From Roseococcus sp. SDR (lineage in GTDB: Bacteria; Pseudomonadota; Alphaproteobacteria; Acetobacterales; Acetobacteraceae), in contig NZ_JAHRCU010000005.1 in assembly GCF_019083995.1 (NCBI RefSeq), forward strand, positions 124,001 to 188,000: 64,000 nucleotides of DNA, read 5' to 3'. Shown in pieces: positions 1 through 8,367 of the stretch. Position 1 is the stretch's first letter. Each line of letters starts with the position of its first letter. The notes beneath the pieces are model-generated. The model did no database searches. It was not told where the DNA came from and worked only from the letters and a program-made list of their open reading frames with translations. The position numbers were made by a program, and so were the translations under genes.

Positions 1-293
1 AAGAAGCCGATATCGGCGCGGCCGGAGCGGATCGTCTCCACCGCGCGCCCGGCGGCGGGGACGATGACCATCTCCAGCTCGAGGCCGAGCCTCTGCGCCA
101 GGGTCTGCGCCAGATCCACCGAGACGCCATGCGGCGGCCCGGATTCCGTGGCGCGCCCCGCCAGGATGGGGTTGCCCAGGTTGATGACGGCGCGCAGCCG
201 ACCCTCCGGCGCGAAGGCGCGCGCGAGCGGGGAGGGGCCCTGCGCCAGGGCCGGCGTCGCCGCCAGTGCCATGAGGGCCGCGCGCCGATGCAT
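1..293 (-). CDS. Partial ABC transporter substrate-binding protein, family 3 (amino-acid type)
   Basis: Only the first 97 codons are present; the rest lies beyond the left edge. The N-terminus is a short cleavable signal peptide (positively charged start, hydrophobic core, ending near ALAQG). It is followed by the opening of a periplasmic family-3 receptor: a segment reading RAVINLGNPI, then SVDLAQTLAQRLGLELE and an AGRAVETIRSGRADIGF segment typical of amino-acid or opine binding proteins. The ATG overlaps the stop of the upstream dehydrogenase gene in a TGATG arrangement, so it is translationally coupled to it. The ligand cannot be told; the neighbours suggest an organic or amino acid. Confidence 0.8.
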   Translation of the reverse strand, partial: MHRRAALMALAATPALAQGPSPLARAFAPEGRLRAVINLGNPILAGRATESGPPHGVSVDLAQTLAQRLGLELEMVIVPAAGRAVETIRSGRADIGF

Positions 294-1363
294 CAGGCGC
301 GCGCCACCGCTTCCGCGATGGCCTTGCCCACTTCCACCGTGCCCGACTGGCCGCCGAGATCGCGCGTGCGCGGGCCGCCCTCGGCCAGCAGCTTCTCGAT
401 CGCGGTGGTGATCGCGGCGGCGGCCTCATGCTCGCCCAGGTGATCGAGCATCATGGCACCCGACCAGATCTGCCCGATCGGGTTTGCGATGAAGCGGCCG
501 GCGATGTCGGGCGCCGAGCCATGCACCGGCTCGAACATCGAGGGGAAGGCCTTCTCCGGGTTGATGTTCGCACTCGCCGCGACGCCGATGGAGCCGGCGA
601 CGGCAGGCCCGAGGTCGGAGAGGATGTCGCCGAACAGGTTGGAGCCGACCACCACGTCGAACCAGTCCGGATGCTGCACGAAATGCGCGCAGAGGATGTC
701 GATGTGGAACTGGTCCGTCTTCACCTCGGGATAGTTCTTCGCCATCGCCTCGAAGCGCTCATCCCAATAGGGCATGGTGAAGGTGATGCCGTTGGACTTG
801 GTGGCGCTGGTCACCTTCTTGCGCGGGCGCTTCATCGCCAGCTCGAAGGCGTATTTGATGATGCGGTCCGTGCCGGTCCGCGTGAGGATGCTCTGCTGGC
901 TGACGAATTCGCGATCCGTGCCCGGGAACATGCGCCCGCCGACGGAGGAGTATTCGCCCTCCGTGTTCTCGCGCACCACGTAGAAGTCGATCTCGGCCGG
1001 CGTGCGGTTGGCGAGCGGCGTGGCGACACCCGGCAGCAGCTTGCAGGGGCGCAGCGAGACATATTGGTCGAAGCCGCGGCGGATCGGGATGAGCAGGCCC
1101 CAGAGCGAGACATGGTCCGGCACGCCGGGCCAGCCCACGGCGCCCAGGAAGACGCTGTCGCTGTCCTTCAGCTGGTCCAGGCCGTCATCGGGCATCATCT
1201 TCCCGGTTTTCGCATAGGTCTCGCAGGACCAGTCGTAATGGGTGAGCTTCAGGTCGAAGCCGAAGCGCCGGGCGGCGGCATCCAGCACGCGCAGCCCCTC
1301 GGGCGTGGTTTCCTTGCCGATGCCGTCGCCAGGGATGACGGCGATGCGATGCGTGCGGGCCAT
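293..1363 (-). CDS. Tartrate/D-malate dehydrogenase-type isocitrate/isopropylmalate dehydrogenase family protein
   Basis: A 356-residue NAD-dependent beta-decarboxylating dehydrogenase of the IDH/IMDH superfamily. It opens with IAVIPGDGIGKETTPEG. It carries the substrate-binding ENTEGEYSSVGG segment, the metal-binding DILSDLGPAVAGS region and the nucleotide-binding EPVHGSAPDIAGR motif. The VGWPGVPDHVSLWGLLIPIR stretch is characteristic of the tartrate dehydrogenase/D-malate dehydrogenase branch rather than leucine-pathway LeuB. It probably oxidises and decarboxylates D-malate, tartrate or a related 2-hydroxyacid in the cytoplasm. It lies between an Asp/Glu racemase-family gene and a solute-receptor gene on the same strand. 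The exact substrate is inferred. Confidence 0.88.
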   Translation of the reverse strand: MARTHRIAVIPGDGIGKETTPEGLRVLDAAARRFGFDLKLTHYDWSCETYAKTGKMMPDDGLDQLKDSDSVFLGAVGWPGVPDHVSLWGLLIPIRRGFDQYVSLRPCKLLPGVATPLANRTPAEIDFYVVRENTEGEYSSVGGRMFPGTDREFVSQQSILTRTGTDRIIKYAFELAMKRPRKKVTSATKSNGITFTMPYWDERFEAMAKNYPEVKTDQFHIDILCAHFVQHPDWFDVVVGSNLFGDILSDLGPAVAGSIGVAASANINPEKAFPSMFEPVHGSAPDIAGRFIANPIGQIWSGAMMLDHLGEHEAAAAITTAIEKLLAEGGPRTRDLGGQSGTVEVGKAIAEAVARA

Positions 1364-1432
1364 GGGCGTTCCTCAGGTGATTCGGGGCGCGAATGCATCA
1401 CGCGCCGCGCTCCCCGGCAAGATCGGGCCGGT

Positions 1433-2158
1433 TCAGAAGCGCCGGGGCCGGAGCCCCGCCTGAAACCAGTTGATCATCGAATGGATGTCGTGCACCGGCA
1501 GGCCGGTCGCTTCCGCCACATCCGCCGCATAGGGCGGCATGTTCGTGCATTCCAGCACGATGGCGCCGACTTCCGGGTGCCGCGCGGTGAGGCGGGCGGC
1601 GGCGTCCAGGATGTCCTGCCGGGCCAGGTCCACATCCAGGTCGGTCTTCTCGGCGCGGATCAGCACGCGGAAGAACTCACGCCCGCCCTCGGTGCCCTCC
1701 AGCGGCACATCGAGCGGCACGCCCGCGGCCTCCAGGTGCCGTGGCGTCACACCCGCCTTGTTCACCGTGATGACGCCGACGCGCTTCCCCGGCGGCAGGG
1801 TCGCCTGCACCCAGGGCACCTGCATGAGGGAGGAGGTGGCGACCGGCACCCGGACCGCCGCCGCCAATTCCTGCTGGAAGAGCGAGAGGAAGCCGCAATT
1901 GGTGGTGATGCCCTCCGCCCCCAGATCCACCAGGTCCCGCGCCGCTTCGATGAAGGCGTCCAGCAGGCCGGGCGCGCCTTGCTCGACGACGCGGGTGGGG
2001 GATGCGCCGCGGACCACGCGGAACAGCACGGGGAAGTTCCAGGTCAGGCCATTGCCCATGTCGCCCAGGATGCGCGGGAAGCGGGCCTCCAGCATCAGGA
2101 TGCCCAGCGGCGCGCCATAGATGGATTTGCCGCCCTTCGCGATGTGACCCGGCATCAT
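1433..2158 (-). CDS. Aspartate/glutamate racemase family protein
   Basis: A 241-residue protein of the Asp/Glu/hydantoin racemase fold. The two catalytic cysteines expected in the family are visible in the contexts ITTNCGFLSLF and IVLECTNMPPYAADV. Members include racemases, hydantoin racemases and maleate isomerases, so the reaction is not fixed. The start reads MMPGHIAKGG; the second Met, 3 bases on, would serve equally. It is first in a minus-strand run with the tartrate-type dehydrogenase and diverges from a Bug receptor across only about 57 bp, which suggests shared control of a hydroxy- or amino-diacid pathway. Confidence 0.8.
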   Translation of the reverse strand: MMPGHIAKGGKSIYGAPLGILMLEARFPRILGDMGNGLTWNFPVLFRVVRGASPTRVVEQGAPGLLDAFIEAARDLVDLGAEGITTNCGFLSLFQQELAAAVRVPVATSSLMQVPWVQATLPPGKRVGVITVNKAGVTPRHLEAAGVPLDVPLEGTEGGREFFRVLIRAEKTDLDVDLARQDILDAAARLTARHPEVGAIVLECTNMPPYAADVAEATGLPVHDIHSMINWFQAGLRPRRF

Positions 2159-2215
2159 TCCCCTCCTTGCGTTGCGCCCCTACATAAGCCTCCGATCATC
2201 CGAAGGAGAACCCCG

Positions 2216-3196
2216 ATGCGCCGCCGTTCCCTGCTCGCCCTGCCGCTCGCCGCCCCTGCCGTGGCTTCCGCGCAGGACAATTGGCCCAACCGCCCCATCA
2301 CCATCGTCAGCGGCTTCCCCAATGGCTCGGGCATCGACATCTACATGCGCCGCATGGCCGAGCCGCTGAGCCGCCAGCTCAACGGCGTGACCATCATCGT
2401 GGACAATCGCTCGGGCGCCGGCGGCAACATCGCCTCCGACTTCGTCGCGAAGTCGCGGCCCGATGGCTACACCTTCTATTTCGGCACGGCCGGCACGCAT
2501 GCGATCAATGCGAGCCTCTATCGCACGCTGCCTTTCGACGTGGTGCGCGACTTCACGCCCATCTCCCACCTGGGTGACGTGCCGAATGCGCTGACGGTCA
2601 GCATCGAGCGGCGCCCGCAACTCACCGATTGCGCGGCACTGCTGGCGGCCGCCCGCGCCAATCCGGGCTGGCTGAACTATGCCTCCACCGGCAATGGCGC
2701 CTCCACGCATCTCGCTGGCGCGCAATTCGCCGTGGCCGCCAATGTGGATCTCACCCATGTGCCCTACCGCGGGCAGCCGGGCGCGCAGACGGCGCTGCTG
2801 GCGGGCGATGTGGACTTCTTCTTCAACCAGGTGGGCCCCGCGCTCGGCCCCATCCGCCAGGGGCAGACGCGGGCGCTGGCGGTGACGACGGCGCAGCGCC
2901 TCTCCATCCTGCCCGACGTGCCGACGGTGGCCGAGGCCTGCAACCTGCCCGGCTTCGTCAGCACCACCTGGTACGGCATGTTCGGCCCCGCGGGCCTGCC
3001 CGCGCCCATCGTGGAGCGCATGTCGAACGCCATCACCACCGTGCTGCGCGACCCCGAATTCAGCAATTGGCTCGTGACGACGCAGGGCATCGCGCTGCCG
3101 CCCGTCTTCACGCCCGCCGAATTCGCCGCGATCCAGCGCCGCGACATCGCGAGCTGGGCGGAGATCGTGCGCCGCTCCGGCGCCTCGGTGGATTGA
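2216..3196 (+). CDS. Bug-type tripartite tricarboxylate transporter substrate-binding protein
   Basis: A 326-residue periplasmic receptor of the Bug/TctC family. The start is the ATG preceded by GAAGGAGAACCCC, giving a signal peptide (MRRRSLLALPLAAPAVASAQ); an open frame extends much further upstream but is antisense to other genes. After the signal comes the family opening WPNRPITIVSGFPNG, followed by IIVDNRSGAGGNIASDFVAK and the DGYTFYFGTAGTHA segment. No TctA/TctB membrane genes are nearby, so it is an orphan receptor that must share a permease or act in sensing. The ligand is probably a carboxylate related to the divergent dehydrogenase operon (inference). Confidence 0.9.
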   Translation: MRRRSLLALPLAAPAVASAQDNWPNRPITIVSGFPNGSGIDIYMRRMAEPLSRQLNGVTIIVDNRSGAGGNIASDFVAKSRPDGYTFYFGTAGTHAINASLYRTLPFDVVRDFTPISHLGDVPNALTVSIERRPQLTDCAALLAAARANPGWLNYASTGNGASTHLAGAQFAVAANVDLTHVPYRGQPGAQTALLAGDVDFFFNQVGPALGPIRQGQTRALAVTTAQRLSILPDVPTVAEACNLPGFVSTTWYGMFGPAGLPAPIVERMSNAITTVLRDPEFSNWLVTTQGIALPPVFTPAEFAAIQRRDIASWAEIVRRSGASVD

Positions 3197-3197
3197 G

Positions 3198-4025
3198 GTG
3201 CGGCGCCGCGCCCTGATCGCCATGAGCCTCGCGGGCCCCGCCATGGCGCAATCGGCGCGCGTCAGTTTCGAGGAGCCGAGCGGCGCGGCGCCGGGGCCGA
3301 TGAACGTGTATCTGCACCGCCCGGCCCGCTGGCAGCCGGGCGGGCCGGTCGCGGTCGTCATGCATGGCATGGGGCGCAATGCGGATGGCTATCGGGACGC
3401 CTGGGTCACGCCGGCCGAAGCCGCGGGCTTCCTCGTCATCTGCCCGGAATTCTCCAACGCGAAGTTTCCGGGCGTGGAGTTCTACAATTACGGCAATGCC
3501 CGCGCGCCGGAGGCCGCCTGGACCTTCTTCGCGCTGGACCGCGCCGTGGCGGCGGCGCTGGCGGCGGTGGGCGCGCCCGAGACACCCTTCGCGCTCTATG
3601 GCCATTCGGCGGGCGCGCAATTCGTGCACCGCTACCTGTTGCTGACCGGCGCGCCGCGGGCGCGGCGCATCGTGATCGCCAATGCCGGCTGGTATTCCTG
3701 GCCGGATTTCTCCATCGCCTTCCCGCATGGCCTGGGCCAGTCCTCCGCCACGGAGGCCGGGCTGCGCGGCGCGCTCGGCCGGCCGGTGACGATCCTGCTG
3801 GGCGAGGCCGATAACGACCCGACCCATTTCCAGCTGCGCCGCGATGCCACGACGGATGTGCAGGGCCTGCACCGGTTCGAGCGCGGCCAGAACTTCTTCG
3901 CAGCCGCCCGGGCGGCGGCGGCGCAGCGCGGTGTGCCCTTCGGCTGGAGCCTCGAGACCGTCCCGGGCGTCGCCCATTCCAACAGCGGCATGGCGGCGGC
4001 GGCCGCTTCGATCCTGGCCGGCTAG
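3198..4025 (+). CDS. Secreted alpha/beta hydrolase (PHB depolymerase/esterase-like)
   Basis: A 275-residue serine hydrolase beginning at a GTG 1 base after the stop of the Bug receptor, so the two form one transcription unit. A signal peptide ends at about residue 17 (PAMAQ). The nucleophile elbow GHSAG spans residues 135-139 (Ser137). The oxyanion-side VMHGMGRNADGY motif and a late VAHSNSG histidine fit the alpha/beta-hydrolase triad. The overall pattern resembles feruloyl esterase/poly-hydroxybutyrate depolymerase-like exported hydrolases. A reasonable guess is that it releases a carboxylate in the periplasm for the adjacent receptor, but the substrate is unknown. Confidence 0.78.
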   Translation: MRRRALIAMSLAGPAMAQSARVSFEEPSGAAPGPMNVYLHRPARWQPGGPVAVVMHGMGRNADGYRDAWVTPAEAAGFLVICPEFSNAKFPGVEFYNYGNARAPEAAWTFFALDRAVAAALAAVGAPETPFALYGHSAGAQFVHRYLLLTGAPRARRIVIANAGWYSWPDFSIAFPHGLGQSSATEAGLRGALGRPVTILLGEADNDPTHFQLRRDATTDVQGLHRFERGQNFFAAARAAAAQRGVPFGWSLETVPGVAHSNSGMAAAAASILAG

Positions 4026-4073
4026 ACCGCGCCATTTGAAGCTTGCGTGACAGGGAAGGCTCTGCGTATTCTC

Positions 4074-4087
4074 ACTGACATGTCAGT
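4074..4087. promoter_or_regulatory. Perfect 14-bp palindrome, candidate GntR operator
   Basis: ACTGACATGTCAGT is an exact inverted repeat ending 15 bases before the GntR-family start codon. FCD-type GntR repressors commonly bind short palindromes close to their own promoters, so autoregulation of this gene and the cassette behind it is likely. The palindrome is seen directly; its role is inferred. Confidence 0.55.
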
Positions 4088-4102
4088 AAATGCCGCAGCC
4101 CC

Positions 4103-4786
4103 ATGTCGCTGGTGACAGCCCTGGAAGTCCCGCCCTCCCTCACCGAGCGGGCCGTGAGCGCGCTCCGGCGCGAGATCCTCACCACGCGCCTCGCCCCCGG
4201 CGAGACCGTCTCCGAGGCGGCCGTCGCCGCGCATCTGGAACTCGGCAAGGCGCCGGTCCGCGCGGCGCTGGCCCGCCTCGCGGAAGAGGGCCTGGTCCAG
4301 GCTGTTCCGCGCCGGGGCTGGATGGTCAGTCTCGTCACCATCCGCGACATCCATGAGGTCTTCGACCTGCGCCTGATGCTGGAGCCCGAGGCCGCGCGCC
4401 GCGCCGCCGGCCGGGTGGATGCCGTCATGCTCCGCCGCCTCGATGCCATCTGCGCCGAAGGTTACGACTGCGCCGATGCCGAGAGCGCCATGTGCTTCCT
4501 CGACGCCAACAAGCAGTTCCACGTCGCCATCGCCGAGCTGTCCGGCAATGCGCGCCTGGCCCGCCAGCTCGACCGCCTGCTGGATGAGAGCACGCGCATG
4601 CTGGTCCTGGGCCTGCGCCCTCGCGACCGCACGGGCGAGATGGCGCATGAGCACCACGCGCTGGTCGAGGCGCTGGCGCTGGGCCGCGCCGAGGAGGCCG
4701 CCCGGATCATGCATGAACAGGTTTCCGCCAGCCGCCAGATGGTGCTGGCGGCACTCACCGCGCCCGATGCGAGGACCGCCGTATGA
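4103..4786 (+). CDS. GntR/FCD-family transcriptional regulator
   Basis: A 227-residue FadR-subfamily regulator. Residues ~10-75 form the winged helix-turn-helix (LTERAVSALRREILTTRLAP, VSEAAVAAHLELGKAPVRAA, AEEGLVQAVPRRGWMV). Residues ~85-215 form the FCD ligand-binding domain, with the metal-ligand histidine contexts NKQFHVAIAEL and EHHALVEALALG. A perfect palindrome sits just upstream. Its stop overlaps the ATG of the next gene by 4 bases, so it is co-translated with the thiol-dioxygenase-like gene and probably controls it and the following transporter and PLP enzyme. The effector is unknown. Confidence 0.9.
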   Translation: MSLVTALEVPPSLTERAVSALRREILTTRLAPGETVSEAAVAAHLELGKAPVRAALARLAEEGLVQAVPRRGWMVSLVTIRDIHEVFDLRLMLEPEAARRAAGRVDAVMLRRLDAICAEGYDCADAESAMCFLDANKQFHVAIAELSGNARLARQLDRLLDESTRMLVLGLRPRDRTGEMAHEHHALVEALALGRAEEAARIMHEQVSASRQMVLAALTAPDARTAV

Positions 4787-5286
4787 ACATGATCTCGGCC
4801 CGAACCGGGTTGGACAATCTGCTCTCCGACATCCGCGTCGCCGCCCGCCGCCCGCTGGAGGAGCGCCCGGCCGCCGTCGCCGCCGCCATCGCGCCCCATC
4901 TCGGCAATGCCTGCCTGCTGGATGGCAAGGACTGCCCCTCCAACCCTGACCGCTATGTCCGGCACCTGCTGGATGAGGGCGATGGCTATGCCGTCGTCGC
5001 CCTGGTCTGGCGTCCGGGCCAGATGTCGCCCGTGCATTCGCACCACACCTGGTGCGCGCTCGGTGTCCATCGCGGCATCCTGACCGAGCATTTCTTCACG
5101 CCCGGCGAAGTGCCGCGCCCGCGCGCCGCGCATCTGCGTGCCGAGGGCGACACCAGCCACGGCCCGGGCTGCCCGGACCTCATTCACCGCATCGCCAATT
5201 GTTGCGCGGAGACGGCGGTCTCCATCCATGTCTATGGCGTGCCCTATGCGCAATTCGCCGACGGGGTGAACCGCATCCTCGCCTGA
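4783..5286 (+). CDS. Cysteine dioxygenase-family cupin
   Basis: A 167-residue cupin related to cysteine dioxygenase and 3-mercaptopropionate dioxygenase, which use non-haem Fe(II) to oxidise a thiol to a sulfinate. The metal-binding H-x-H appears as SPVHSHHTWCALGV (His85 and His87). The third His is likely within the DLIHRIAN or SIHVYGVPY segment. The bacterial branch of this family lacks the Cys-Tyr crosslink of mammalian enzymes, and the actual thiol cannot be assigned here. The start ATG overlaps the GntR stop (ATGA). Confidence 0.8.
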   Translation: MNMISARTGLDNLLSDIRVAARRPLEERPAAVAAAIAPHLGNACLLDGKDCPSNPDRYVRHLLDEGDGYAVVALVWRPGQMSPVHSHHTWCALGVHRGILTEHFFTPGEVPRPRAAHLRAEGDTSHGPGCPDLIHRIANCCAETAVSIHVYGVPYAQFADGVNRILA

Positions 5287-5341
5287 GTGCCATGCGTGCG
5301 CGCGGGTTGACGCAACCGCCGCGTGCATCTCCCCTGGCCCG

Positions 5342-6235
5342 GTGAATATCAGCCCCAAGCTCCTGGCCGGCCTGCTCATCGGCCTCCTGGCCTCCACCAT
5401 CTGGGGCGGACATGCCGCGGTGGCGCGGCTCGCGCTCAGCGGGCAGGGGCTGCATGTGCTCGACCTGCTCTTTTGCCGCTACATTCCGGCTTCGCTCCTG
5501 CTGCTGCCGCTGATCTGGCGCGAGCGCGCGGCGATGCGCCATCTCGGCTGGCGGCGGATCTTCACGCTGTTTCTCTTCGCCGGCGCCATCAACCTGACCC
5601 TCTTCGTCTCGGCCCTGAAATACGCGCCGGCGACGCATGGCGCGACCATCGCGCCCATGGTGAATCCGGTCGCCGGCGCGCTCTTCGCCTGGTGGCTCCT
5701 GAAGGAGCGGCCCACGCCCGGGCGTCTTGCGGCCCTCGCCGCCATGCTGGCCGGGGTGCTCATCATCGCCTGGGATGGCCTGGGCATGCATCCCGGCGCC
5801 TGGCGGGGCGACCTGATGCTGGTGGGTGCCGGCGCCACCTGGGCCATGTTCACCATCCTGCTGCGGCGCTGGCAGGTGCCGGCCATCCCGGCGACCGCGG
5901 CCGTCACCCTCGTCTCGGTGCCCTTCGTGCTGCCGCCCTTCCTCTGGTTCCGCGCCGAGGCCTTCTTTTCGCTGCCCACGCCGCTCGTGCTCTGGATGCT
6001 GGTGGCGCAGGGCGTGCTGCTGGGTGTGGTTTCCATGCTGCTCTTCGCGCGCAGCGTGGAGATGCTGGGCGCCACGCGCGCCAGCACGCTCTCCGTCGTG
6101 GTGCCGGTGATGGGGCTGGTCACCTCGGCGCTGCTGCTGGGCGAGACGATCGGGCCGGTGAAGGCGCTGGGCGCCACGCTCTCGGTGAGCGCGATGCTGG
6201 TGGCGGTGCTGTTTACCGGCCGGCGCGTGGGATGA
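5342..6235 (+). CDS. EamA/DMT-family transporter
   Basis: A 297-residue inner-membrane protein with a GTG start. It contains two EamA repeats of five membrane segments each; the hydrophobic blocks LLAGLLIGLLASTIWGG, ILAGVLIIAWDGLGM-like and LLGVVSMLLFARSVEMLG are plain in the translation, as is the repeat signature APATHGATIAPMVNPVAGAL. Members export amino acids or metabolites, including cysteine in E. coli. It lies 55 bp after the thiol-dioxygenase-like gene and 23 bp before a PLP enzyme, so it may export a substrate or product of that cassette (inference). Confidence 0.85.
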   Translation: MNISPKLLAGLLIGLLASTIWGGHAAVARLALSGQGLHVLDLLFCRYIPASLLLLPLIWRERAAMRHLGWRRIFTLFLFAGAINLTLFVSALKYAPATHGATIAPMVNPVAGALFAWWLLKERPTPGRLAALAAMLAGVLIIAWDGLGMHPGAWRGDLMLVGAGATWAMFTILLRRWQVPAIPATAAVTLVSVPFVLPPFLWFRAEAFFSLPTPLVLWMLVAQGVLLGVVSMLLFARSVEMLGATRASTLSVVVPVMGLVTSALLLGETIGPVKALGATLSVSAMLVAVLFTGRRVG

Positions 6236-6258
6236 ACGGAAGGGGAGCGAGGAGCGTC

Positions 6259-7335
6259 ATGGCTCGGCTGATCAATGCGCGCGGCACCTTCACGCCGCTC
6301 GGCGTCTCGCGCTCCTCGCCTGGGGTGGCGGCGGCCGTGGCGGCGGCGCTCGGCGACTTTGCCTTGATGGCGGATCTCCAGGCCGAGGCGGGACGGCGCC
6401 TCGCACAGCATGCGGGTGCCGAGGCGGGGACGGTGGTGCATTGCGCCGCCGCCGCCATCACGCTCACCGTCGCCGCCGTGATGACAGGCGGCGCGCCGGA
6501 GCGGGTCGCGGCGCTGCCGGATGCGCGGGGCATGCCCCACCGCGTGGTCCTGCCCGCTGGCCATGCGGTGGATTACGGGCACCCGATCGAACAGGCGGTC
6601 CGCCTTGCCGGTGCGCGGCCTGTCCTCGCCGGCACGCCGGAGGAATGCGGGATGGCCGCGTTGGAGGCGGCGCTGGCGCATCCGGAGACAGCCGCGCTGC
6701 TGCTCGTGTCCTCGCGCCTCACCTCAGGCCCTCCGATGGACATCGCGGCCGCTGTGGGGCTCGCCCATGCGCGGGGCCTGCCCGTGATCCTGGATGGCGC
6801 GGCGCAGGATTGGCGCATGGTGGAGCTCCTCGGCACCGGGGCGGACCTGCTCATCGTCAGCGCGCAGAAATACCTGGCGGCGCCCACCGCCGGGCTGGTG
6901 CTGGGGCGCGCCCCGCTGGTGGCGGCGGTGCAGGCGCAGGAGAGGGGCATCGGCCGCGGCATGAAGGTGAGCAAGGAGGCGCTGGCCGGCGTCATCGCCG
7001 CGCTCGCCGAGCGCGAGGCGCTGGATGCGCAGGCCTGGCGCGCGGGGCAGGCCGCGAAGCTTGCCGCCTTCCTGGAGCGCGCCGCCGCGCTTCCCGGCGT
7101 CATCGCCGATGCGGAGCCGGACCCGACGGGACTGCCCTTCGACCGCGCGCGGTTGCGGCTGGACCCGAGCGTGGCGCCAGGCCTCGCTGCGGCCTTGCGG
7201 CGCGGTGACCCCACGATCTGGACCATGGATGACCGCGCGAGCCTGGGGGAGATCCGGCTGGAGCTGGTGCCGCTGCGCGAAGACGAGCTGGATCTGATCC
7301 TGGCCCGGCTGGGCGCGCTGCTCGCGCCCGGCTGA
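6259..7335 (+). CDS. PLP-dependent enzyme, SelA/D-glucosaminate-6-phosphate ammonia-lyase-like fold type I
   Basis: A 358-residue fold-type-I PLP protein. It starts MARLINARGTFTPLGVSR, the opening seen in SelA-like lyases (consensus INA-GT-T-LG). The PLP-binding segment reads VILDGAAQDW followed by the Schiff-base lysine context LLIVSAQKYLAAPTAG. An in-frame ATG 27 bases earlier overlaps the transporter stop, but the later ATG has the better purine-rich Shine-Dalgarno (GGAGCGAGGAGCG). The lyase or aldolase substrate is unknown. It closes the GntR/dioxygenase/EamA cassette, which makes a sulfur- or amino-acid-directed role plausible but unproven. Confidence 0.75.
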   Translation: MARLINARGTFTPLGVSRSSPGVAAAVAAALGDFALMADLQAEAGRRLAQHAGAEAGTVVHCAAAAITLTVAAVMTGGAPERVAALPDARGMPHRVVLPAGHAVDYGHPIEQAVRLAGARPVLAGTPEECGMAALEAALAHPETAALLLVSSRLTSGPPMDIAAAVGLAHARGLPVILDGAAQDWRMVELLGTGADLLIVSAQKYLAAPTAGLVLGRAPLVAAVQAQERGIGRGMKVSKEALAGVIAALAEREALDAQAWRAGQAAKLAAFLERAAALPGVIADAEPDPTGLPFDRARLRLDPSVAPGLAAALRRGDPTIWTMDDRASLGEIRLELVPLREDELDLILARLGALLAPG

Positions 7336-8367
7336 TCAGAAGGCGCGCAGCCAGTCCCGGAGCGCCGGCGCCGCGAGGCCGGCGTCGCGCATCGAGAGAG
7401 GTCGCAGCGCCTGGCCGGCCAGGGCCGCGGCCCGCACCTCGGAGGGGGTCGCGCCGAACTCCCGGCGGAAGGCGCGGCTGAAGGCGGAGGGGTCGTGGAA
7501 GCCGCAGGCCTCGGCCACCTGGGCGATGCTGCGGCCGTCCCGCGCGTCGCCCAGCGCCGCATGGCTCGCTTCCAGCCGCAGCTTCTGGATGTAGCGCGCG
7601 ACGCCGCCCTCGCCCTCCAGCAACCGGTAGAGTTGCGAGCGCGAGGTGCCGGCGAGGCGGCAGAGCAGGGCGGGCGAGAGCCGGGCCGAGCCGAGATTGG
7701 CCCGGATGGCGCGCCGCACGCGGGCGAGGCGCGTCGCCTCCATCTGGCTCTCCGCCTGGGCCAGGCGATCCGCGCTGGGTTGCACGCAAGCGCCGATCAT
7801 GGCCGCGATGGCATCGGGCAGGCGCGCCGCCTCCTCGGGCTGGAGCTTGGGGATGCGGCAGGCCAGCAGGCGGAGGTAATCGGCCAGCAGCTGGCCCATC
7901 ACGCCTTCGAGCGGCATGTCGCAGGCGGCATCCAGCGGGCCGGCCAGCGCCTCCAGCCGATCGCGCGAGAGGTAGAGCTGCAGGCGCTGGTCGGCGTCCC
8001 GCTCGCTCACCAGCTCCTGGCCCAGGCTCACGATGAAGGGGACGCCCGCCGGGATGCGCACCGGGCCGCGCGGCGTGAGCAGCCGTGTCTCGACGCCGCC
8101 CATGGTGAGCGACCAATGGTCCACCGGGTTGCGTCGCACCAGCTGCCGCGTGCGCAGGACGCGCAGGCGCGGCGCGGTGACGCGGCTAAGGCCCATGCCG
8201 GCCAGCGGCCAGGCCAGGCTCTCGGCCGGGAAGCCTTGCCCGGGCGCCGCCTCCGGCTGCTCCAGATCGAAGACGGAGTCGAACCAGCCGCGCCAGGCGC
8301 TGATCTGCTCCTGCTGCGGCAGGCCATGGGTGCGCAGGGTGACGGGCTGAAAGCCGCTCGCGCTCAT
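7336..8367 (-). CDS. AraC-family transcriptional regulator
   Basis: A 343-residue AraC-type activator. The C-terminal ~100 residues carry two helix-turn-helices: LSPALLCRLAGTSRSQLYRL, and SIAQVAEACGFHDPSAFSRA followed by FRREFGATPSEVR. The N-terminal ~200 residues match the AraC-binding-like regulatory domain of the FeaR/NphR type (QEQISAWRGWFDSVFDLE). Its ATG overlaps the stop of the thioesterase gene by 4 bp, placing it last in a hutH-hutI-thioesterase-araC string. It abuts the convergent PLP-enzyme gene with no spacer. Confidence 0.88.
   Translation of the reverse strand: MSASGFQPVTLRTHGLPQQEQISAWRGWFDSVFDLEQPEAAPGQGFPAESLAWPLAGMGLSRVTAPRLRVLRTRQLVRRNPVDHWSLTMGGVETRLLTPRGPVRIPAGVPFIVSLGQELVSERDADQRLQLYLSRDRLEALAGPLDAACDMPLEGVMGQLLADYLRLLACRIPKLQPEEAARLPDAIAAMIGACVQPSADRLAQAESQMEATRLARVRRAIRANLGSARLSPALLCRLAGTSRSQLYRLLEGEGGVARYIQKLRLEASHAALGDARDGRSIAQVAEACGFHDPSAFSRAFRREFGATPSEVRAAALAGQALRPLSMRDAGLAAPALRDWLRAF

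Noticed and set aside
428-2215. Upstream extension of the Bug receptor frame through the dehydrogenase and racemase genes.
   Set aside because: The extension is antisense to two recognised genes; the signal peptide places the start at 2216.
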